The notes beneath the pieces were generated by a model. That model had not been told where the DNA came from. It worked only from the letters and a program-made list of their open reading frames with translations, and did no database searches. Below are positions 12,201 to 24,586 of a stretch of 64,000 bases of DNA, one piece after another. The DNA is taken from the NCBI GenBank assembly GCA_001683735.1, contig LUGG01000019.1:682001-746000 (forward strand), written 5' to 3'. Positions within the stretch are counted from its first letter, which is position 1, and every line of letters starts with the position of its first letter. Source of the DNA: Grifola frondosa. Taxonomy: Eukaryota; Basidiomycota; Agaricomycetes; Polyporales; Grifolaceae. The position numbers were made by a program, and so were the translations under genes.

Positions 12201-12662
12201 GAGTTGAGCATTGGTAAGGAGTGAACTGACCGAGGGGACAAACCTTCGAGCCCGACGCCGTGCATCCATGTTCTGGTCTACCAGGTCATATATCTTATCG
12301 GCCTCCTCATCGTCGGCCTCGTACGTAGTACCGGCGAAGAGACCATATTCGTTGTCTGGATCTTGGAATTGGTCCGGGTCGATCTCAGGCTCCTCACCCC
12401 GTCGCGCTTGAGCCTCACTATCGTTGCAATTAGCGTTAACTCCAAAAGCAATAGAAAAGTACTCACGCAATAACCTCTGCAGAAGGTCCTTCACGTGCAG
12501 GACCGATATCGGAACGAGTGGTGAAACCAGAAGCACTAGGAGCAGAGACATCAGTACGAGCATGGTAAAATGGAAGAACACTTACCCTCGTCCCAGACCA
12601 GCAACGTAGGACGCCGGCGCCGGCATAGACAAGAATGCGAGCTTGTTGGGTTTTGCTGCCAT
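9298..12662 (-). CDS. PRP6: Pre-mRNA splicing factor Prp6 (U4/U6.U5 tri-snRNP, HAT/TPR repeats)
   Basis: A multi-exon gene encoding about 900 residues, the usual length for Prp6, the tri-snRNP protein that bridges U5 and U4/U6 before spliceosome activation. The N-terminus ([20 protein letters not shown]) leads to the conserved PRP1/Prp6 N-terminal region with [20 protein letters not shown] and [20 protein letters not shown]. The rest is a long array of HAT repeats, for example [74 protein letters not shown] and [19 protein letters not shown]. The final exon ends [11 protein letters not shown]. All exons are intact. Start 12662 is chosen because the conserved N-terminus begins there. A decayed duplicate of the last exons lies at 35370-35830. 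The gene should be essential and nuclear. Confidence 0.95.
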
Positions 12663-13164
12663 GATCGTTGACTGGGACGTATATGTCGTGTAAGAGGACG
12701 TCGACGTTCTGTGTAAGAATGCAACTGCGTATGATACAGTACTTAATGAATGTGCTCTGCTTAGTCAGCACTCTTGCTTTGTCATGACTCATGAACAAAT
12801 TTCGGCTAAGTACCAACGCAGACTTCGGATTCGCCGTCGATACTCATTCACGGTTGGTCGACTCGAAATGCCCTGTAATATACACGTTTGGGAGGTATAA
12901 CCCATGATTCCTGCTTGAGCTCACTGTGAATTGCGTGACGAATGACAATCTTCCGGAAGTGTTTCATAGACAATGTACAAACGACGTACAGCCCTCGTAC
13001 AAGTACAGAGTGGGAGACTATTCTATAAGCTGCCTCTGGAAGTGGCAGTTAATATGCACAGATGAAGACTGCCAGCCCACACCATATGTCCTCTAACAAT
13101 CGAGGTGAGTAAATTTGTCGCGGTTGAAGACAACATCGCTTACGAGCAAAGCACCCAGGCTTTA
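12663..13164. other. Intergenic stretch between PRP6 start and family gene B end
   Basis: About 500 bp with no coding character. It must hold the PRP6 promoter (read leftwards) and the 3' end of family gene B. No specific element was recognised. Confidence 0.5.
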
Positions 13165-14246
13165 CTAGATTTCTTCGGCACCTCGAGACGAAATCATTTC
13201 GACTGCATCGTCGTCAGCATCGTCATCCTCGTCTTGCTCGTCCTCGTTGGCGGCTGCGCTATTCGCCTTCTTCCCTACATCATGTCCTTCGAGGGAAATT
13301 GCGGTGTATGGATCTGCGAGCCCCTCAGCTAGCGGCGGAGTCGCAACCAGCGGCGACGACACCTCGCTGGTAGGAAGAGATGCGTCGGAAGAGGATCCAT
13401 CGCTAGCGTCTCCATTTGCAGGCGATTCAACCATATTCTCGTATACGACGTTCTCCCTCTCCTCACTCTCCACGACATTCGCGCTCTCTTCGTCGTCATC
13501 GTCTCCGAACGGGTTGAAGGTGAAGAACGCCTTATTGCGGATTGCCTGCGCCGCATGGTCGTCATCCCAAGTCACCTCCCAATCAACCTCGGTGATCGAG
13601 GGCGATGTCGAGGCCACCATGGATATGTCTGGAGAAGGCAACAACGGCTCCCAGCAAAGGGACTCGCAGTCAGAGTTGTCATCCAGCAGGTTGACTGATG
13701 GTTGGGAATTAACACTGGTTGGAGAATCTATCCCATCCGAATACCGCAACCATGGGAATATGGAATTATCAGCCTCCGGCTCATAGCTGGGTAGCATATC
13801 GGAATCGTCGTCGAGGAAATCGAGATTGAGACCGATCATGTCGCTCAATTCGATAGACGGCGTGTTTCGTAGGAGCGGCGGCCATGACGCTAGAAAAACG
13901 GCTCCACACCGCGCCGCGGCGCCATTCGCCTTGACGAGCACGCGTCTCCAAGCTGAATCTGCATTGTTTGCCGACAACGGGTCGAAGTCCATGTCGGGGT
14001 CAAAGTCCTGTGAGTGCAAAGCAATGTTGAATATCATGCACGCCACACAACCACAGTTGAACTTTTCTGACTAACCAGTCGCTTGAACTGCCGCGTCGTT
14101 GTAGGGACCTCTACCAATGAGTTACCAACTATGTCCCAACCACCATCTAAGATAGCGGAGAAGCTTGCCGCAGGCGAAGACGGCTTCGGCGCGTGGATCG
14201 TGAGGTGCGACGCGACCTTAAGATGTTTAAGACTATCAGTCGACAT
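13165..14246 (-). CDS. GDW/PGLDL family protein B (unknown function)
   Basis: Two exons (14076-14246 and 13165-14007; 68 nt intron, donor GTTAGT, phase 0) encode about 337 residues. Exon 1 carries SFSAILDGGWDIVGN. Exon 2 carries IGLNLDFLDDDSD, then SLCWEPLLPSPD (a similar FWEPSPSS stretch occurs in member C), a strongly acidic and serine-rich region (DDDDEESANVVESEE), ATPPLAEGL and an acidic tail rich in D and E. The intron sits just after the GDW region, as in the other three members. No known domain, signal or membrane segment is seen. With four members in 64 kb, the family has clearly expanded locally. The function is unknown. Confidence 0.7.
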
Positions 14247-17200
14247 TATCGTGGCTGAAGTATGTGGCGCGGAAATAATGAAAGCCCACTATCGTGGACG
14301 TTGGAGATGTGGGTCGATGTGGGAGGATGGAAATCAAGTTGCTTTGAGGTGGGCGGAAACGCAGCAAAGCATAAAGCTACGCGAAAGTGGCGGCGATCCG
14401 CAGTCACATGCGCGTTCAAGGCGCGCTCTTCCAAAATCAAAGCTGGCTCACAGTCGGGCCGCGACTAGCCGTACGTAGCATTTAAAGATAAGTCTATTTC
14501 TTCCGCAGTCATCACTAGTACGTTTGTGCTTATATTTGCTTATCTGGACTCTGTGCTTGCGAAACGAAGCTATCGAACGCAACATCACGGCTTTCGCACC
14601 CATTTCGCAGAAGATACAAGATATGCACCAAGCAGAATATTTCGTACACATATATTTGATCGAACAGATAACGCTAGCTGTTGGAATATCGTCTGGCACG
14701 AGGCTCTTCGCGTGTCGGGTTTTCAGCAATAACGGCGGTCTGTCATGCATTGAACGCTGAGTGCCATTACATGCGTATGATGCTACGCTTGGCCTTTCTA
14801 CTGCGTTCATCCCAGGTCCAGTTTCCAAAGCACGCATTGCCCGAGGATGTATAGTGAATACTAACGCGAACCGAGAGGATATTTTACAGTACGAAGAGAA
14901 ATTCCGCACGCACGAAGAGGTATGCAGCATAGATTTATCATTGTATACATATGATGATAAGGTTTGTTCCACCAGGGCTCGGAGGACACAGGACTTTGTG
15001 ATTGTAAATCCATGCAGAGCGTGGAGATACGTCCTCTGGAGCAAGCAAGATGGGCTGAGACATTCAAGGACTGGACGTTCGCAAACTACCCAGAAGCTTC
15101 CCGGAGAGAAGAAAATGTGGAAGTGTATGTAGAGATCACGAATGGACACCAACGCGGACAAGGACAATCGGAATGATGTGATTCAAATACTGAAGGACTC
15201 TGCGGAGACGAGCTTGATGGAGACAAGAGGAAAACCAGCAGCTGACAATGGCGGACTAAATCACATCGATGGAGGTCAAATGTGAGCAAGGAACTATTTA
15301 TTCCTACGTCCAAATTGACAACACACTAGCGAATATACGACGCAAGCATGACCCTCATGGCCATCGCCAGTGGCTTGGAATAACAAGTCGCGTAGTTCTT
15401 CATTAGTGACGATATTTGAACAAATCTGACCGCACAACGCAAATCAAGCAAAACGAATAACTCCATAAGAATGTCGAACCTATGCTTAGAAGAGCTTAGC
15501 GGTCAATACGCATCTCGAACATTCACATGAGTACTCTGGTATATTCTTCGAACGCCATTCGGGACAAGCACTTCTTTTGGAACCGAGCCAAGCACCAGAA
15601 TGTCGAGCAAGCCATGCGCGTCCGCAAATTGCGCGTATCCAAGAATGTATGTTCAGAAACTATGGACCGTCCTCGCTTCCTCTCGCCCGTACTATGCCGT
15701 TTAGATAAAGCACACGCTGGCAAAAAAAAACTTTCCCCGAGGATAATGCACAGAGTCAATACCCAGATAGTCAAGAAGTCGTGCGCCCATTCCATCGCGC
15801 AATACACTGGAATCAGCGGTTTGCTACCAGGCGAATCCTGCCCGAGTTAAAGCCTCCTGCTAGGTTCATCCGTCGTCTGCTTCGCCGATCGGAGTCAGCA
15901 GGAGCGATAGCGAAAGGGTATCCAAGGCGCGACGAGCCGCAATACCGAATGGGATCTGCAGAAGCCAAGTAGAATGCATATGTAGAACGCGGCCCGCATT
16001 CCGATCCCCCACAGTTGCAATCGAAGGGAAGCATAACACGGTGTTTGCACCTGAAGTCCACTAGTCCTCTGTAGGTATACGGGTATATCAGGGTTTCCCA
16101 GACTCCGCATGAGAGGGCCGAGAGAAGTGACAACGGACATAGTGTGCATAAGAGATGCTGGCGTGTTGGCTTGCCACAGTTCCGCCACATTTTGTATTTG
16201 ACTTTGACTGATCATGAGGACACCGATGGCATCCTGTGGGATGTTGTCGCGGAGACACGACGGATTTAGAGGCCAATTGAACGCGAATCCTTACATCATT
16301 CGCACTGTGATGCGCGCATTCGCCTCGCTACGGACAACCAGTGTCGTCCTCCTTCTCCAGGGTGTGTGACTGCGCGACTGCGACAACCGTCTCATCAGCA
16401 TCTCTCCGTAAATGTCATTTATGTGCCAGGCACAGATTGCCATGCCCAGTTACATGCCAACTTCGCTGTGACGATGGTAGTGCGCGCCATGGCATCAAGA
16501 AACCCTAACGAGTCGCCGGAGGTCATTGAAGAGAGGTGTCGTATCTCCGTTCCATCTCGTCAATCTACGCCGGGTCCCGATGATGACATGGTGAAGGGAA
16601 AGGGAAGAGGTCATGCGGCAAGTGAGTCCGCATTATGTCCTCGCTAGCGCATCGAACTATGGCCGCGGACCCAGTCTCAGCTGGAATGCGGTATGATGCA
16701 CAGCTTGCTGAATAGGAAGGAAAGCGTGAAGTGGAGATAGAAGGATATGCTTGACAGACATAGAAATCCGGCAGATGCGTCCACTTATTTGGTGCCGGGT
16801 GACATTTGGGGTGCATAAATGAATGCTGCTGCGTCGATTGGCAATTCGTTGATTGAGTCGCTGGGAAGGAGAAATGGACATGTAAACACTAACCTTGAAA
16901 TTCCGGGAAGCTCCTATAGTCTCGCGAACATCGGCGGTGGAAGCAATGACACAATGGCATGAATCGAACATCGGCACAGTTCAAATTAGGCCAAAAGATA
17001 GACTTGTGTTGGGAAATTCATGAGTAGCCGGAAGAGTGAGCTTCAACGTGAGCGTACCGGCGAACTAACAATGTCTGCCTTTCAAGTTTTGTAAAAACAC
17101 CGGTGGGCGTATCGTATTCTGAAAGTCAGATCTGAAATTCAGCTGGACCCTCGCTTGGATACTAAACGTGTAGACCGCGCAAACCCCTTCAGTGTAGTCT

Positions 17201-20200
17201 TGAATGGATTATCACTTCTTCTCGGGTGCACTGATAGCGAATCAGAGGTAACAATCTACCCCTCAAGAGCGTTCCTTTTCTCCTATTCCTACGACCTTTC
17301 TCGTGAGCGTATACGCAACGTAGCCGACCGAACCAATCACCCATGGAGGATGCACAGAAATAGCGACAAACTACTCACGACAATGCAATCAAGTCGTAAC
17401 CCATGCCATACTGTGAGCTGTCACTTGCTGGTAGCCGGCGAGCCAATGTCAGCAAGACAGTTCGCAGTAAACTATACCTCTTGCAGTACGGCATGATGAG
17501 GAATCTCCGCGGGAAAACATTGAGCAATTGGCGACCCACCTTAGTTGCCGGGACCAGGCACTGAACATGCCGACGACGTTTTGGGGGGTTCCTGGACAAC
17601 AAGCGACTGTCAGCGTCCGGTCACTATTCGGTAATTATGATGGAGGACTCACCGATAGCAACCCGTTCATCACCGACAGGCGACTAGCCTGAACTAGCAA
17701 GGTCCCGGCGACTCATTGACCTTGATGCACTCGCGAGTGTGACAGTGATGTGTTGCGCAGTGCATTTCTGGAATACTCTTGTGTAGTAAGCCTCTAACTG
17801 ATGAAAATGCGCAGGTATGTCACCCAACAGAGAATAGCCTGTGCATCCATCTTCAGTTCCGGCAAAATGCTGAATAGCTGATGACAGGTCGGCGGGAAAC
17901 GGTGTGAGACCCAGCTTACTCATTTCCGTAGCACAAGGTCGTAGAGAAACACACTAGCGCGAAAAAGGCGACGGATCAATCGACATAGCACATATGACCG
18001 CACACAAGTAGAATGCTCACACTCCATACATACAGCTTCCAGCTTCCTTCGTCCGTGGCCTGGAGTACGGAGAAGTAATGCAGATCGTTGGCAAGGCTGT
18101 AGCCATGGAGCTCGAGGAAGTCCTGGTGGCTAACACGAGCAGTAGTAAGTCGCTGCTTGCCGTTTCCAGCAGGCGTCTGCACACCGAGATCGGATCTGGC
18201 TCACACCCCACATCACTAGTTTCCCAGGTCGTAACTTCCGACAATTCAGTGAACTGGGGAAGCAGAAATGTGAATGCGGGGCCCCGCATCGGCAGTCATC
18301 CCCAAATGAGAAGTGCGCTCGCGCGACAGCCATGTGCATCCGTGAATGTCGTGGAATGAAATGGTATGGGTCTATTTCCGTCAAGTGGTCCCACAGGCAC
18401 ATAGCGTGAAATATTTCCGAGAGTAGCAAGGTGGGCTCGTGTGCTACGCCCGTACAGCATATGGCCATAGCGTCCTAGATTAATGCAGAGTGAATCAGCG
18501 CGTGCAAGCAGCAAGTGCGAGTGAAGTGTTGTCATAAAAAAATATCCGATTGAATCATAAGAAACTATTTCGATGAGCATGTAACAATTTCCGTCAACGC
18601 ACCATTTCACCGACTATATGCGAGCCCAAACTTAGTCTTGTGATACGCACATCCGGCCAAAATCAAGCCAGCTTATTCTCATGTCAGAAACCGGCGCAAT
18701 TTGTTTCAGCGCCCAGATCCATTCTCAAATGGAGATACTGAAAAAAAGAACGGTTGAGACTCGGAGACTCCAAAAACAAGAAAGACAAAACATACCTCCG
18801 AATGATCGATATCGGGCCTAGCACGTGATCGTCTGCCACAACATTGTTTCTCTCTCGAACGACTCGGACCAGAAAAACTTTTCTTGTGCATCCTCCAATC
18901 AGAAAACGAATGCGCCGTTAACTGCTCTTTGGTCCGAAGAAAAGCCTCACTCTGCACGGCTCGCTGCGAATAAATTATTTGTGGTACGATCGGGGAGAAT
19001 CTGTTGTTCTGCCCATCTCGGATTCATCGGGGAAGAGGACAGAGTCAGCGAAATGGCCGACACCATGGAACGGGGGAAATTCCACACCACGCCGCAGACT
19101 CCGCATAATTGAGCTGGAACTGATTCGCCGACGGCGGGCGGCGAAACAATAGCAAAACACGATCGAGTCAATGGAGGACGGAAGGATCGGCGGGCGCACG
19201 GCGCACACCTCCGACCACAATTGGGAGTCGTCTTGTCGCAGATCGGGCTCATCGATGCGCTGGGCTCCAACCCAACGAACCCATCCAGCCGCTCCAGAAA
19301 CTTGAAGACCGGCTGTCTCACCACCTGGCGATCACGATCGGCAGTAGACAAAGGTATATTGTCTTCCACGTTCCTGTGGATTGTGATGTAAGACCACGCT
19401 GGAAATGCATGTAGTCTTGAAATCATAGAAGAAGAAGAAACCTTTTAATTATAAATCACCTGAAGGCAAGCTCTTGAAGATCATCGAACCTGACGAATCC
19501 GCGGAAGAGTGATACGTGAGCTCCCGCACGATCGGACGCCGCCGGCATGGTAGGTGCAGTTCTATCGGCAACTTGAAGTAATGGTGACGAGAATGAAAAG
19601 ATAAGCCACGCCTGCAAGGAAATGAACACCTCGCCGCGGGCACGAGTGGCATCAGAAGATCCGAAAGAGCCAGTAAGGTTTTAAACAACAAGAGTAAGGT
19701 AGTACACCCACTGACGAACCGCTGAGTCCACAAAGACGTAAACACACGCATGGCTGTATCGGAATACGGACGACTCTCCGAAATTTATGGGAGGCCATCG
19801 AGTCTGCTAGCACGTAAAACTGTCAATGATTGCGCAAATATTTGCGATAGGATGCCTCATACCCTCTGTTCGAACACCAAGTTTGCCCTCGAAAACCGAA
19901 CGTCATCCAGTCAATTCCCCAACTTCAGCAAGCCTGTTGTCCATTTGACTCACAGCATCTACCATGACGCAATCCAACATGCGGTGATCCTCGAAAAATG
20001 AAGACTGGCAATCCGATGCACCGCGAGGGCACCGGAGCTAGAAATTCACCAGTGCAAGACAATGGCAAAACCGTACATACTAGAATCACATGTTTTGCAC
20101 CTATCCAGATATCTCCAAGCTTCCGCGGCATCATATTCGAGTCAATAGTCGTATTGGTGGTGCACGAGCCAGAACATATCGTCGGACGGACCAAGATTCC

Positions 20201-23200
20201 AAGGGACTCGACTCGGAGGCAGTCACGCATACTAGACTCTAGTACAGCTAGCTGTAGAGTGTAATAGCCTGAGTGACTCAGCACATCGATGGATATCAAC
20301 GCGGACAACGCGGGCTATAACATCAGGATCCGACCTCGGTGCGCACCATTAACCACGCAGCCCAGTAAAATCAAACCAAGTACTGTTCAAACGTTCAAGC
20401 TCAAGCCCCGGCCGGTCGACGATAGCAAAGCCCATATTCGAGCGGGCCAGCGCTCCAAGTATACGCTCGGCACAAGCTCGCATCCAGAAATAACCCCGGC
20501 GGACGACGCGCCGACTCGGAGCTCACATCTAGCTATCGGCAGCACTTCATTCGAGCGGGCGACGATCACACCCATACGTACACTGGGCATCGCTCGAGTC
20601 ACCCCGTCATCTGTTGCGCGCGCTCCACGACGGAATGCCCAAATACTCTTAGGGTTCGAGCAAAGTGTCTGGGCCCGACCGGTCGACGAGGAGAGAGTTC
20701 AGTCGTCTTGTACCGCCGAATAGCTCACGAACAGCAGGCACAGCCACCCGATGTGTGTTGCGACAGCTACGGAATCACGCAGCCACACCCAAAACTCTGA
20801 GACGCAGACATCAACAACATTGTTCTGGCAGCTACACACGAAACATCAGCTGCTACTGCCCCCGCACACATCTCTCCGCCATCCATCCATCCATTCATTA
20901 ATAGAATAGAGTTCAGGATCACGGCGACGCCACCAGTGGCAGCCATCCGTGACGGTCGTGTCTCCATCTTGCCTTGAAGCTTGATCCTGATCGCGGAGTC
21001 ACAAAGGGCACCCGACCTCTCCAGGCAGCAAAACAAGCCACACTAGCACATCTAATTGCTTGAGACCGTGTCGGTCTCGCGATCAGCATCTCTGCGCACA
21101 CGGCACATTGCCCCGCGGTGCCAGTCCTCCCCAGAACACACCCACTATCCCACCTCTCCAGGCATACACGCCACCAGCGCACAGGGAATGCTGAACCCGA
21201 CGCCCAGGGAGTGCTGGGTCCGCGGGGAGAGAAGCTACCGGCGACAGGCCGGGGAGATGCAGCGACCGAAGATACGCCGCTGCGCGGCAGTTCGAACTCG
21301 CGAAGCGCTGCGCGCTGCGATCGGGATCGGACCGCTCGAGAACGCAAATCGCTGGATGCGAAGACGGGCATACCTAGGGGCACAGAGAGAGAGAGGACTT
21401 CCGTGCGTCGTGCTCCGTGTGCTCGGATCGCCTGCGGACGTTGGCCGGGGGCTTCCCAGGTTTGCGTTTGCGGAGACAGAAGCAGGGCAGGTAGGGCAGG
21501 ACAGTGTCCGGTCGACAGTTGGGTCCTGGATCAGTCAGTGCGAGACGGGATGCCCTCTGGTGCCGCGAATACTTGCGAGCAGCACGAGACGGAACGGGAG
21601 CCCACAAATGGCGCATCAGCCAGGGGCGTATCCAACTAGCTGGACGCGGCAGAGCCTTCGTGGCGCGTTCGCAGAGTGCGGCGCAGAGCCCGGGCATCCC
21701 ATTGGCGGGGACATTGCGCAGCGTGTGGCTGGGAGGCGGCCAATCGGTCGTGCCCGGACGGGCCGTCCGGGGCTATTGCTGTTGCGGGTTCTGGGAATGG
21801 GAACGCGGAGGAAGTACTTACATAGTTGTCGCAGTGATAGACGTGCAGCACTTACCATGTATATCAGTCAGGCGAAGCACTATGTGCAGCGGCGCATCTG
21901 ATTGGGGCGTGTGTGTGGCTGAATCTATGGCATGCGCCGGGTTTCAGACTGTTGCGCGTCCAGACGTCCATGTCTTCTGCAGTCTCGACATTGAGGTTGG
22001 CGCACGGAATAGTGTTTCGTGGGTAGCGCGGAGATGGACGCCGGGGTGGGCTCGGGCGTGTCCGATATCTCGAGCGGGAGCTAGAGGAGAAAATGAAAGC
22101 ACAGATTAGCCCTTCGCATACTAATGCCGCCACGCTTGGGACCCAAGCACATGCAAGCGGGAACGAACGCTGCGACATCGGGTACGCTTATGGTAGCCTT
22201 ACACTTTAGAGTTTCGCGCATCTGGAATGCGAATCCGCACGCGCCACGCAGCTTATAGATAACAGCGTCCGCACGCGCACGTATGTCAGCGGTGAGTCAG
22301 TGCAACGTCGAGTTTTACTCACCCTCCACTTATCAATCCGAGAAGCATGCGAAGCGTTCCTGAAGCCCGGGAAGGAGACGCGTCTATTACGATGTCTGGC
22401 AGTGGGTAAATGCAATGCGGTGCAGCAGCAGCAGCAGCCGCCTTCGAGCCCGGGCGGGAGCAGATCAGCACCGGGTGCAGGCGTGTGATAAGCGATGGTG
22501 CTGATGCTGATTGGGTGTGGGTATGGGGTTGGGCGCATCGCGAGCTCCCGTGTGGGGGAACGGAACCGCGTCTGCAGCGAATTTGACGAGCAGAGCAGGT
22601 CGTGCAGCGCCGTCGGCCGCAGACCTGATGGATGCGAATTCTCCGCCACGACCGGGGAAGCACGATCGGGTGTTATCGAAGCGAGGGCACTAGCTGACCG
22701 AAAGGGGATGTGTCAGAGCAGAAAAGCAGACGCACCTGCTTCGACGCTGCGTGCGTCCGATGCACGGTCGCCGACATCAGCGTGATGCGTGGGGTGATGT
22801 GATCAGGAATTGGGAATCAGGATATCAGGATCCAGGAGGGATGTCGGCGTGTGTTGCATGTTACGTCTGCGATGGATGCACGCCCCAGCTCGTGTCGTGA
22901 GCGTGGAAGGGCAGGGATTCTGAGGGTACCAGATGGGGTTAGTTTCGCACGTTGCGTCCGAGAATTATTGCGCTGGGAGGACACACGGCCTCAAGGACGC
23001 AGGAGACGTGAGATGATTTATGAAACAGTGTATTCCGTACGGAGTCTAGCTAGCCTAGGACATTGATAACACCAGGTTCGAGCACAAGGACCGCCGGAGG
23101 GACGGCGCGAGCGCGTGTTCGAGCGCGAGGACATGATGTGTGCATCAGTGGGAGATATGATCAAAGCATATGATGGAACTCTGGATGGATGCAAGGAAAA

Positions 23201-24586
23201 GATGCGGAGAGACATACACCGAGGACGAATGGCAGCTGGGTGATCAATGTGTTGCGTCTCATTGCTAGGCGACACGCCACGAGACGGTGCGAGTACAGTA
23301 CAGCCAAAGTCGTCCGCGGTGTGAGAGATGAGTAGACAGCAACGCGGACCAGGTGTCGCTTTGTGTGGTCGCTTGGCGTCGCCGTCGTCGGTCGTGACGA
23401 CGCGGACGAGCCGTCGCGCACAACGCACGCGCCCGTACGCCGACAGCCAATCATGGAGCACGCTGGGGGCCGATGGGGATCTTGCGTCGGGGAGAACCGC
23501 GTCGGGGAGGCACATCGGATCGGGCAAGCGGTTAGATACAAAAGCGATGGAGGCACGGGTTGCATGTGCTTCTGCCCGCGGAAGTTGCCGTAAGATGAGC
23601 TATTAAGCGATGGGGAGAAAATCCGGGGCATGAGCGAGGATATTGTCCGAGAAGACGCCGACGCTGGCGCTGCGAGGCTGCTGAGACCTAGATGACGGCG
23701 AAATGGGTGGGGAATGGAGGAGAGAGTCATGTCTGCGTTGCGGGAATTGCGGCGCGATGATGAGGAGAAAGAGCGGAATGCATTGGGGAGGATCCGGAGA
23801 GCGGGACGAGGGCGAGGAGAGGATGGAAGACGTAATGAGCGGAATAAAGGAAATGGAGGAAAATAATACTAGGGTTGGAAAGAGTGGGAGAAGCGATTGG
23901 TGGAGATAACACAAAAGAGGAAATGCGATCTCAAGCGGACGGCGTACGTAAGCGAAGAGAGCCTGGAGAGGGCCTGGAAGAAATGGTTGGCGCACGGCTG
24001 GCATGAAAGCGGACGCTGATTGGGCCGGCAGAGGGATGGGAAACGGTCGGTGTCTATTGGGCCAATGAGCGAAAGGGGAGCTGCGGTGATGGACGAATAG
24101 AGATGACGTTTAGGAAAAAGGAAGGAGGACGACGAGTGGTGGATGGGAAATGGGTATCAGGGATTGGACGGGGCTGCTAGTGGCAACGGTTGGACCACGG
24201 CAAGCATCCGGAAGGGGAGGCCGGTGCGGAAATGCGGTGACCCTGAGATGCAAGCCGGGGAGGCGCCGAGGAGACGGGAGATCTGAGATGGAGATCTGTC
24301 AATAAACGTACATACGTGGGAGATATGCGGGAGATATATGGTGCATCGGATATATATGTGGGAGGTAGCAGCCAGCACCGCTTGGCCCGCGCCTGCCTCG
24401 CAAGCGTCAACTCGGCGTCGGCGCCAACTCGTCTGTACAAATTCGCCCTCTTCTTCATCTCTCCGATCGTCCCTTTTCGGTCTCAAACCCGGCTCACTGA
24501 CACCGTGCTTTGTCTTTGAACTCTATCCCCGACTATAAGGTCCCCTCCCCGTCCTCCTCCTGGCGCCCACTCCCTCCCCCCCAATC
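14247..24586. other. 10 kb stretch without a recognisable gene
   Basis: Open frames are numerous but short, overlap on both strands and show no known motif, no consistent exon chain and no conserved domain. The largest (281 codons near 21056) has several overlapping competitors and is rich in Arg, Gly and Ala, as expected from GC-rich non-coding DNA. No tRNA, LTR pair, transposase or reverse transcriptase signature was seen. Base composition drifts: 19-23.6 kb is GC-rich, and 23.7-24.0 kb is strongly purine-rich on the plus strand. The last 200 bp, pyrimidine-rich, are the leader of the gene at 24587. The stretch may hold decayed elements, non-coding RNA or fast-evolving genes that cannot be recognised by eye. 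Confidence 0.5.
22424..22440 (+). repeat. Short CAG trinucleotide run
   Basis: Five CAG units in a row inside otherwise non-coding GC-rich sequence. It is a simple microsatellite with no gene around it. Confidence 0.7.

Noticed and set aside
15142..15285. 48-codon ORF starting MDTNADKDNRND; a similar start (MDINADN) occurs at 20289
   Set aside because: The likeness is limited to the first few codons and the rest is unrelated; too short to support.
16492..16634. Exon-like frame ASRNPNESPEVIEERC ending at a GTGAGT donor
   Set aside because: No acceptor-linked second exon or known domain could be found.
21056..21901. 281-codon plus-strand frame
   Set aside because: Overlaps several equally long frames in GC-rich DNA; Arg/Gly/Ala-rich with no domain, start context or intron evidence.
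23603..24004. 133-codon minus-strand frame rich in Ser, Leu and Pro
   Set aside because: Produced by purine-rich sequence on the plus strand; low complexity only.
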